A stretch of 5,444 bases of DNA, from contig CAYSHK010000001.1 of NCBI GenBank assembly GCA_964430935.1, positions 1 to 5,444 of the forward strand, written 5' to 3'. Below are positions 1 to 4,089 of the stretch, piece after piece. A model generated the notes under the pieces. It ran no database searches. It was given only the letters and a program-made list of their open reading frames with translations, and had not been told where the DNA came from. This DNA is from Thermopetrobacter sp964430935 (lineage in GTDB: Bacteria > Pseudomonadota > Alphaproteobacteria > Rhizobiales > Aestuariivirgaceae). Position numbers and translations under genes: made by a program. Within the stretch, counting starts at the first letter, position 1; each line of letters begins with the position of its first letter.

Positions 1-169
1 GCTCCACCAAGGGACGCAAGATTTCATCATCCGTTTCATCAGTGGTGAAAATGCAAATGGTGACGGAAGCCGTAGCGCCATAAAGATCACTTTGCACAAT
101 GACCGCCGGGCGCGGCTTGCTGGCATACCCGCCTTTGGCGGCCACTGTCCAGATCTCACCGCGTTTCAT
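1..169 (-). CDS. PemK/MazF-family toxin, type II toxin-antitoxin system (3' part outside window)
   Basis: Only the first 56 residues are present; the gene runs off the left edge of the window. The translation opens MKRGEIWTVAAKGGYASKPR and continues with PAVIVQSD, then a TICIFTTD strand. The order RG-(E/D)-I-W, then RPAVIVQ, then a Thr/Asp-rich beta strand, is the N-terminal layout of the MazF/PemK SH3-like fold. Members of this family are mRNA-cleaving ribonucleases, and the Arg of RPAV and the following S/T strand lie around the active site. About half of a usual 105-115-residue toxin is visible. The start ATG (169-167) overlaps the antitoxin stop TGA in an ATGA, so translation is probably coupled; the upstream Shine-Dalgarno is weak. 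The family call is firm. The cut sequence, ribosome dependence and intactness of the C-terminal half cannot be judged. Confidence 0.88.
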   Translation of the reverse strand, partial: MKRGEIWTVAAKGGYASKPRPAVIVQSDLYGATASVTICIFTTDETDDEILRPLVE

Positions 170-390
170 TGCCCATCAAATTCGGAGATGGCATCGACAA
201 AGGCCTGATCCTCCGCCTCCTTCGGAGAGGAGGCTATCGCCTTGGCCACTTTGCGCGCCTGGCGGATGAATTCCTCTGAACGCGTATCTGGCACCCAAAG
301 CTGCACGCAGCGCATTCCACGCGCCCGCATGCGCTCACGATAGCGCCGCACCTTGCCGGCGGAAGAAGACTTGTTGGAAGCAATATTCAT
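166..390 (-). CDS. MazE-like antitoxin of the DUF3018 family
   Basis: This is a 74-residue protein encoded directly upstream of a MazF-type toxin. It has a basic N-terminal half (KVRRYRERMRARGMRCVQLW, residues 13-32) and then VPDTRSEEFIRQARKVAKAI. The acidic tail contains SPKEAEDQAFVDAISEFDGQ. The RxYRxRMRxxGxRxVQxWVPDTR pattern and the EAEDQAF(V/I)DAI ending are, from memory, typical of DUF3018 antitoxins. In such proteins the N-terminal part binds operator DNA and the acidic tail wraps the toxin. That division is family knowledge; only the charge pattern is seen here. The start ATG (390-388) has GAGG at 399-396, five bases upstream. The stop overlaps the toxin start by four bases. A perfect 20-bp palindrome over the promoter points to autorepression by this protein, alone or with the toxin. 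Confidence 0.88.
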   Translation of the reverse strand: MNIASNKSSSAGKVRRYRERMRARGMRCVQLWVPDTRSEEFIRQARKVAKAIASSPKEAEDQAFVDAISEFDGQ

Positions 391-405
391 GCAGGCCTCT
401 CATGC

Positions 406-425
406 TATGGTTACATGTAACCATA
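406..425. promoter_or_regulatory. Palindromic operator of the toxin-antitoxin operon
   Basis: The sequence TATGGTTACATGTAACCATA is a perfect 20-bp inverted repeat with two 10-bp half sites. It lies 16 bp upstream of the antitoxin start codon. On the minus strand its first six bases, TATGGT, are also the best -10 hexamer of the operon, so a bound repressor would directly block RNA polymerase. This is the arrangement expected for conditional autoregulation by MazE-like antitoxins. The symmetry is seen directly; which protein binds is inferred from position. Confidence 0.75.
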
Positions 426-448
426 CAGGAATGCGCTGACTCTGGCAA
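420..448 (-). promoter_or_regulatory. Predicted sigma-70 promoter of the toxin-antitoxin operon
   Basis: On the minus strand, TTGCCA (448-443) is followed after exactly 17 bases by TATGGT (425-420). They match TTGACA and TATAAT at five and four of six positions. Transcription would begin about 412, giving a leader of roughly 20 bases that includes the GAGG ribosome-binding site at 399-396. The -10 lies inside the palindrome at 406-425. The local sequence is AT-richer than the neighbouring metabolic genes. No mapped start is available. Confidence 0.55.
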
Positions 449-491
449 ATCATATCTCCGCTGGTCTAGGTCTCGATCCAGACCGGAACAC

Positions 492-1166
492 TCATCCCCC
501 CTCCAGCTTCCGCACCAGCGCGGGCAGCTCGGAGAAGTGGTCGAAGCGCGCCGCCGCCTCGATCTCCTCCAGCGGCTTCTTGCTGTAGCCGCCGGTGTAG
601 AGCAGCAGCGGATAGCCCGCCGCGTGCGCCGCCTCCTCGTCGGTTTCCGAATCGCCCACGTAATACACCGGCGCATCCCCGCCCAGCCGCCGCGCGCATT
701 CATGCAGCGGCTCAGGATGCGGCTTGCGCACCGGCAGCGTCTCGCCGCCCACCAGCGCGTCGAAATAATGCGCCATGTTCAGCCCTTTCAGCGCCTCCCA
801 GGCGAGATCTTCCGACTTGTTGGTGCACACCGCCATTTTCGCGCCCTCGGCCTTCAGCGCGTCCAGCGCCTCGCGCACGCCTTCGAACACGATGGTGCGC
901 TTCGCCGGCTCCGCGCCGTAATATTTCTTGAATGTCTCGAGCGCGCGCGCGAACTCCTCTTCGGAAGGGTTCCCGATTCCCGCGTAGCGCAGCGAGCGCG
1001 AAAGCTGCTTGGGCAGCCCCTGCCCGATGAAGGTGGCGAAAGTCTCCACCGGAATGGGCCCCGCGCCATAGAGCTCGGCCAGCATCCGGTTGGCCGCATG
1101 GCACAAGTCCGGCGCGGAATCGATGAGGGTTCCGTCAAGATCGAAAATCAGGCGCATGAAATCCAC
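492..1166 (-). CDS. gph: Phosphoglycolate phosphatase, HAD superfamily
   Basis: This 224-residue protein has all four HAD motifs in order. Motif I is FDLDGTL (nucleophile Asp9, acid/base Asp11), motif II is AVCTNK (Thr115), motif III is VRKPHPEPL (Lys148) and motif IV is VGDSETD (Asp172 and Asp176, Mg2+ binding). Between motifs I and II lies a helical cap (about residues 18-90) with the FATFIGQGLPKQL stretch typical of Gph/CbbZ proteins. The enzyme hydrolyses 2-phosphoglycolate, made by RuBisCO oxygenation or DNA end repair, to glycolate; it is cytosolic. Full length for the family. The start chosen is GTG (1166-1164), four bases after AAGGAG; an in-frame ATG at 1157 (MRLIFDLDGTL) is a good alternative but leaves a 13-base spacing. 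Gph and Rpe often neighbour each other; here a plus-strand gene separates them. Another small-phosphate HAD specificity is possible but less likely. Confidence 0.9.
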   Translation of the reverse strand: MDFMRLIFDLDGTLIDSAPDLCHAANRMLAELYGAGPIPVETFATFIGQGLPKQLSRSLRYAGIGNPSEEEFARALETFKKYYGAEPAKRTIVFEGVREALDALKAEGAKMAVCTNKSEDLAWEALKGLNMAHYFDALVGGETLPVRKPHPEPLHECARRLGGDAPVYYVGDSETDEEAAHAAGYPLLLYTGGYSKKPLEEIEAAARFDHFSELPALVRKLEGG

Positions 1167-1170
1167 GTGT

Positions 1171-1176
1171 CTCCTT
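1171..1176 (-). promoter_or_regulatory. Ribosome binding site of gph
   Basis: AAGGAG on the minus strand is a strong anti-16S match. It sits four bases before the GTG at 1166 and 13 bases before the ATG at 1157. Neither spacing is ideal, so it favours the GTG start without excluding the ATG. Confidence 0.6.
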
Positions 1177-1183
1177 CTGCCGC

Positions 1184-1189
1184 ATGATA
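1184..1189 (-). promoter_or_regulatory. Possible -10 element for gph
   Basis: TATCAT on the minus strand matches the sigma-70 -10 consensus at five of six positions. It lies in the short divergent gap between gph and the plus-strand membrane gene, where a gph promoter must be if gph is not read from rpe. No convincing -35 is found 16-18 bases upstream. The leader would be only about 10-20 bases, so this is tentative. Confidence 0.25.
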
Positions 1190-1208
1190 TGTCTCGTTCC
1201 CCTGGAGT

Positions 1209-1224
1209 CGGCTCTTGACAGCCG
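1209..1224. promoter_or_regulatory. Inverted repeat around a TTGACA hexamer in the divergent gph/membrane-gene gap
   Basis: CGGCT (1209-1213) and AGCCG (1220-1224) are inverted arms around CTTGAC. The centre plus the next base gives TTGACA (1215-1220), a perfect -35 hexamer on the plus strand. With an 18-base spacer the best -10 is GACACT (1239-1244), only three of six matches, which would put the transcript start at about the ATG at 1251. It may be a regulated promoter of the membrane gene or a chance match. Confidence 0.3.
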
Positions 1225-1250
1225 GAACACTCTTTGCCGACACTTCCCGC

Positions 1251-1760
1251 ATGATCATGAAAAAGGATGGATCGGCATTCGCTGCCGCCATTCTTCTGAC
1301 CGGAAATGCCACATGGTGCGCAGCGGGCATGACTACCGGCTTCCGGTGCCTTGCGGGATTGGCTGTAGTTTCCCTATGGCTGGGCCTCCTTCCAAGAGGC
1401 TGGTCGTCCGCAAAGCGCCGCAGGCAATATCTGGTCGCCCTGGCTTTGGGCTTTTTCGTCCTTGCGCCCGCGCAGTTCGGCGCCTGGTCCATGCTGGGCG
1501 CCCTGATGGCCATGATGGCCGGCATGTTCGGCCTCGGCTCGGCCAATACCGCCGCAACCGCCATCCTCCTGCTGGGTGTCATGATCCTGCCGATGCAGAT
1601 TCTCCTGTTTCCGGCGGCGGCAGCCCTGATGCATCGCCTGCCTTTCTTTTCGACGACGTCCATTCTCAACCTGGCCACCGTACTGGCGCTGGCTTCAAGC
1701 CTTTCCCTCTATCTGGTCGCCACGGCCCGGATCCTGTTCGGTTTCGCACTCATCCTGTGA
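1251..1760 (+). CDS. Small integral membrane protein of unknown function
   Basis: I do not recognise this family. From the ATG at 1251 it is 169 residues. It is strongly hydrophobic, with about four or five likely membrane segments. Numbered from an upstream TTG at 1215, these are about residues 43-60, 72-85, 88-107, 113-138 and 148-180. A basic loop (SSAKRRRQ) follows the first of these segments, suggesting a cytoplasmic loop there. One stretch is Met/Gly/Ala-rich (GALMAMMAGMFGLGSANTAA). No cysteine pair, nucleotide-binding motif or transporter signature is seen. The start is uncertain. The ATG ATC ATG AAA AAG cluster at 1251-1265 gives a natural MIMKKDGS opening but has no Shine-Dalgarno. 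The TTG at 1215 has GGAG seven bases upstream, but it is also the first part of a TTGACA hexamer. It is the only plus-strand gene here, convergent with rpe and divergent from gph. Long hydrophobic blocks bounded by charged loops, rather than scattered residues, argue that it is a true gene. Confidence 0.6.
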   Translation: MIMKKDGSAFAAAILLTGNATWCAAGMTTGFRCLAGLAVVSLWLGLLPRGWSSAKRRRQYLVALALGFFVLAPAQFGAWSMLGALMAMMAGMFGLGSANTAATAILLLGVMILPMQILLFPAAAALMHRLPFFSTTSILNLATVLALASSLSLYLVATARILFGFALIL

Positions 1761-1795
1761 TGAGGAACACTCCGCGGACATGAGCCACCCCCTTC

Positions 1796-1847
1796 CGCCG
1801 CGCACGTTCGCGCACGGCGCCCGTACAGCACAGGATCCCACTCCTGT
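1796..1847 (-). other. Two hairpins in the rpe 3' flank (possible weak transcript end)
   Basis: Past the rpe stop, the minus-strand RNA can form ACAGGA/TCCTGT (arms 1847-1842 and 1835-1830, six-base loop). It can then form a roughly 10-bp stem with G-U pairs over 1819-1796 (outer arms CGCCG/CGGCG, GAAC loop). Neither is followed by a T-run, so this is not a canonical intrinsic terminator. The region lies between the convergent stop codons of rpe and the membrane gene, where structured ends are common. Confidence 0.35.
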
Positions 1848-1851
1848 CCGG

Positions 1852-2529
1852 TCAGGCGATGGCTTCCTCGGCCTCTTTCCGGATGGCGGAGATGTTGGCG
1901 CGGTAGGCCTCCTCGTTGCCACCCTTGAACACCGCGGATCCGGCCACCAGCGCCCGCGCGCCGGCCGCGGCCACGGTGCCCGCCGTGCCGGGCGCCACGC
2001 CGCCGTCCACCTCGATGATGATGTCGCGATCGCCGATCATCTCACGGATGCGGCGGATCTTCTCCACCACCGCCGGGATGAAGGCCTGCCCGCCGAAACC
2101 GGGATTCACCGACATCACGAGCACAAGATCGAGCCGGTCGAGCACATACTCGATGACCGATTCCGGCGTATGCGGATTGAGCGACACACCGGCCTTCTTG
2201 CCCAGATCGCGGATCACCTGCAGGGAGCGGTCGAGATGGGTGCAGGCCTCGGCGTGCACGGTGATGTAGTCCGCGCCCGCCTTCGCGTAGTCCTCGAGGT
2301 AGAGGTCGGGATTGTCGATCATCAGGTGCACGTCGAAGACCTTCTCCGTGTGCGGCCGCATGGCGGCGATGACCGGCGGGCCGAAGGTCAGGTTGGGAAC
2401 GAAATGCCCGTCCATGACGTCCAGATGCACCCAGTCCATGCCGGCGCGCTCGATGGCCTCGATCTCCTCCTTCAGCCGGGAGAAATCCGACGACAGCATC
2501 GACGGCGCGATGATGATCTCGTTGCTCAT
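1852..2529 (-). CDS. rpe: Ribulose-phosphate 3-epimerase
   Basis: This 225-residue cytosolic TIM barrel is full length. It interconverts ribulose 5-phosphate and xylulose 5-phosphate in the pentose phosphate and Calvin cycles. The opening IIIAPSMLSSDF is the Rpe signature. WVHLDVMDGHFVPNLTFGP carries metal ligands His35 and Asp37, with Asp37 also a catalytic acid/base. FDVHLM supplies His68, and VMSVNPGFGGQAFIP is the phosphate-side flexible loop. EVDGGV supplies the second catalytic Asp175, and AGSAVFKG closes the phosphate site. The start is the ATG at 2529-2527, with GAGAGGA about five bases upstream and GGAGGAA further back. The open frame continues upstream to 2724, but that stretch has no Rpe homology and lies before the conserved N-terminus. 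fba ends in a strong terminator 317 bases before this gene's upstream region, so rpe needs its own promoter. The symbol cbbE would be used if the locus is a Calvin cluster. Confidence 0.96.
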   Translation of the reverse strand: MSNEIIIAPSMLSSDFSRLKEEIEAIERAGMDWVHLDVMDGHFVPNLTFGPPVIAAMRPHTEKVFDVHLMIDNPDLYLEDYAKAGADYITVHAEACTHLDRSLQVIRDLGKKAGVSLNPHTPESVIEYVLDRLDLVLVMSVNPGFGGQAFIPAVVEKIRRIREMIGDRDIIIEVDGGVAPGTAGTVAAAGARALVAGSAVFKGGNEEAYRANISAIRKEAEEAIA

Positions 2530-2560
2530 GTCTTCCTCTCTTCCTCCGCTGCTCGGCCCG

Positions 2561-2574
2561 GCGCGCATGCGCGC
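2561..2574 (-). promoter_or_regulatory. GC-rich palindrome / leader hairpin ahead of rpe
   Basis: GCGCGCATGCGCGC is a perfect 14-bp palindrome of alternating purine and pyrimidine, about 32 bases upstream of the rpe start. Flanking bases add a CGGCC/GGCCG clamp, so the rpe leader RNA could form a very stable hairpin just before the ribosome-binding region. A role in translation or mRNA stability is inference. Confidence 0.4.
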
Positions 2575-2606
2575 GGCCGCGATTTTCTGTGCACGTTCCA
2601 CCAGCG

Positions 2607-2635
2607 GGATAGCATGTTTTTCCCCCACGGCTAAA
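2607..2635 (-). promoter_or_regulatory. Weak candidate promoter for rpe
   Basis: On the minus strand TTTAGC (2635-2630) and CTATCC (2612-2607) are separated by 17 bases. CTATCC resembles the CTATnn form of alphaproteobacterial housekeeping -10 elements, and the -35 is poor. Transcription would start near 2600, giving a leader of about 70 bases that includes the hairpin at 2561-2574. It is the best candidate seen, not a certain one. Confidence 0.28.
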
Positions 2636-2845
2636 CCCCCGCCCCCGCCTTTCCACGGGACGCAATGTCTCAGGGGGCGGCACCATCTTTGCAAAGAGGC
2701 CATGTCCCAGTCGTTCCGGCGCATCAGCGGACGCGGAAAGAGCGAGGGCGACGGCCATGCCTCCCGTCATTCATCCGGGGCGTTTCCTGTAATGTGAACT
2801 CGAGGCCGGAGGCCTCACTGCCAACCGGCGGGTGATGGCATGACG

Positions 2846-2877
2846 AAAAAACGGGCGGCCCTTTCGGGGCCGCCCGT
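2846..2877 (-). terminator. Rho-independent terminator of the gap-pgk-fba unit
   Basis: On the minus strand ACGGGCGGCCC (2877-2867) pairs perfectly with GGGCCGCCCGT (2861-2851) around a five-base CGAAA loop. The stem runs straight into TTTTTT (2851-2846). The 11-bp GC stem, short loop and T-run are all canonical. It starts 27 bases past the fba stop codon and should separate fba from rpe transcription. The opposite strand has no T-run after the stem. Confidence 0.93.
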
Positions 2878-2903
2878 CGTGGATACGGATCCGATATGGA
2901 GCG

Positions 2904-3968
2904 TCAGGCCACCTTCGGGTCCAGCTCGCCGGACTCGTAGCGCTTCGCCATCTCGGCCAGCGGGATCGGCTTGATCTTGCTGGCGTTGCCGGCGGAGCCG
3001 AAGGCCTCGAAGCGGTCCTTGCAGACCTGCTTCATGGCTTCCATGGCCGGTTTCATGAACTTGCGCAGGTCGAACTCCTTCGGCTGCTCGGCGGCCACCT
3101 TGCGGAACTGGCCGGTGGCGGCCAGGCGCAGGTCGGTGTCGATGTTCACCTTGCGCACGCCCATCTTGATGGCGCGCACCAGCTCCTCGACCGGCACGCC
3201 GTAGGTCTCCGGGATGGCGCCGCCATAATCGTTGATCAGCTTGATCAGCTCCTGCGGCACCGAGGACGAGCCGTGCATCACGATGTGCGTGTTCGGAATC
3301 TTCGCATGGATCTCCGCGATGCGGTCGATGGCCAGGATGTCGCCGGTCGGCGGACGGGTGAACTTGTAGGCGCCATGCGAGGTGCCCACGGCCACCGCCA
3401 GCGCGTCCACCTTGGTCTTGGCCACGAAGTCCGCGGCCTCGTCCGGGTCGGTCAGCAGCTGGTCCTTCTCCAGCTTGCCCTCGAAGCCGTGGCCGTCCTC
3501 CTTGTCGCCCATGCCGGTCTCCAGCGAGCCCAGGCAGCCCAGCTCGCCCTCCACGGACACGCCCAGCATGTGCGCCAGACGGCTGACCTCGGCGGTCACG
3601 TTGACGTTGTACTCGTAGGACGACGGGGTCTTGGCGTCCTCCTCCAGCGAGCCGTCCATCATCACCGAGGTGAAGTTCTGATGGATGGCCGAAAGGCAGG
3701 TCTTGACGCTGTTGCCGTGGTCCTGATGCATCACGATCGGAATGTCGGGATACATCTCCACCAGAGCCTGGATCATGTGGCGCAGCATGGTGTCGCCGGC
3801 ATAGGCGCGCGCGCCGCGGGAGGCCTGCAGGATGACCGGCGAATCGCACTCCTTCGCCGCCTCCATGATCGCCAGACCCTGCTCCATGTTGTTGATGTTG
3901 AAGGCCGGAAGGCCGTAGTCGTTCTCGGCTGCATGATCGAGCAGCTGCCGAAGCGTAACCAGTGCCAT
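2904..3968 (-). CDS. fba: Class II fructose-bisphosphate aldolase (Calvin-cycle subtype)
   Basis: This 354-residue zinc aldolase reversibly condenses dihydroxyacetone phosphate and glyceraldehyde 3-phosphate to fructose 1,6-bisphosphate. In Calvin organisms it also makes sedoheptulose 1,7-bisphosphate. Early landmarks are GLPAFNINNMEQ and QASRGARAYAGD. The catalytic Asp83 and zinc ligand His84 sit in VMHQDHGNS. The chain continues with MMDGSLEEDAKTPSSYEYNV and the metal-site Glu region VEGELGCLGS. Zinc ligand His198 is in GTSHGAYKF, and His232 is in VMHGSSSVP with its phosphate-binding serines. NIDTDLRLA is a further phosphate-site motif. Length and sequence fit the longer class IIB CbbA-type enzymes rather than GatY/KbaY. 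The start ATG (3968-3966) has AGGAGGAG ending five bases upstream. It follows pgk after a 121-bp spacer without a clear promoter, so it is probably co-transcribed. cbbA is the alternative symbol. Confidence 0.96.
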   Translation of the reverse strand: MALVTLRQLLDHAAENDYGLPAFNINNMEQGLAIMEAAKECDSPVILQASRGARAYAGDTMLRHMIQALVEMYPDIPIVMHQDHGNSVKTCLSAIHQNFTSVMMDGSLEEDAKTPSSYEYNVNVTAEVSRLAHMLGVSVEGELGCLGSLETGMGDKEDGHGFEGKLEKDQLLTDPDEAADFVAKTKVDALAVAVGTSHGAYKFTRPPTGDILAIDRIAEIHAKIPNTHIVMHGSSSVPQELIKLINDYGGAIPETYGVPVEELVRAIKMGVRKVNIDTDLRLAATGQFRKVAAEQPKEFDLRKFMKPAMEAMKQVCKDRFEAFGSAGNASKIKPIPLAEMAKRYESGELDPKVA

Positions 3969-4004
3969 GAGTTCTCCTCCTGAAAATGTCCCGCCGGTAC
4001 TTGT

Positions 4005-4022
4005 GGCCCGTCGGCGCGGGCC
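4005..4022. repeat. Hairpin in the pgk-fba spacer, proximal to fba
   Basis: GGCCCG (4005-4010) and CGGGCC (4017-4022) form a six-base GC stem around a six-base loop. It lies about 37 bases upstream of the fba start and has no T-tract. It may shape the fba leader RNA. Confidence 0.4.
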
Positions 4023-4048
4023 GGAAAAGTCCCGGTCATGAAGCCGTT

Positions 4049-4077
4049 CCGCCCTCCGGAACCGATCCGGAGGGCGG
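4049..4077. repeat. 12-bp perfect hairpin just after pgk
   Basis: CCGCCCTCCGGA (4049-4060) and TCCGGAGGGCGG (4066-4077) are perfect inverted arms with a five-base loop, starting 12 bases past the pgk stop. The minus-strand sequence after the stem is AACGGCTTC, with no T-run, so it is not an intrinsic terminator. Its size and location suggest a 3' stability element for gap-pgk mRNA, or a processing or attenuation site before fba. Confidence 0.6.
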
Positions 4078-4089
4078 CAGAATCGTGTC

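Larger units (their letters stand above)
2530..2845. other. Gene-free spacer between the fba terminator and rpe
   Basis: No convincing gene is found on either strand; the open frames here are shadows or an unsupported extension of rpe. The stretch holds the rpe ribosome-binding region and a 14-bp perfect palindrome at 2561-2574. It also holds a weak promoter candidate at 2607-2635, a 12-bp perfect palindrome TCTTTGCAAAGA at 2686-2697 and a short GAGGCC/GGCCTC hairpin with a three-base loop at 2802-2816. Minus-strand purine runs (GGCGGGGGCGGGGG) lie just upstream of the candidate -35. Confidence 0.6.

Noticed and set aside
469..484. GGTCT/AGACC hairpin after gph as a terminator
   Set aside because: Only a five-base stem, and no T-run follows on the minus strand.
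402..1187. Long plus-strand open frame opposite gph (261 codons)
   Set aside because: It is a GC-rich antisense frame rich in Arg, His and Gln, with no domain sense. The minus-strand gph shows all HAD motifs over the same bases.
1184..1783. Alternative plus-strand frame overlapping the membrane gene
   Set aside because: It is rich in Arg, His, Pro and Cys without hydrophobic blocks; the other plus-strand frame gives coherent membrane segments.
1780..2634. Long plus-strand open frame opposite rpe (284 codons)
   Set aside because: The composition (runs of His, Arg, Asp, Gly) is that of an antisense shadow, and rpe is unambiguous on the other strand.
2530..2724. 65-codon N-terminal extension of rpe
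   Set aside because: Its sequence (many Arg, Gly and Trp, a GGGGG run) is unlike any Rpe. The conserved family N-terminus begins at the ATG at 2529, which has a good ribosome-binding site.
2802..2816. GAGGCC/GGCCTC hairpin as a terminator
   Set aside because: No T-run on either side, and the true terminator lies at 2846-2877; a short GC stem is common by chance here.
3273..3983. Plus-strand open frame opposite fba (236 codons)
   Set aside because: Rich in His, Val and Gln as expected for an antisense reading of a GC-rich gene; the aldolase motifs are on the minus strand.
3969..4041. Small minus-strand open frame starting MTGTFPARADG between pgk and fba
   Set aside because: It has no ribosome-binding site at its start, runs out of frame into fba, and spans the hairpin at 4005-4022.
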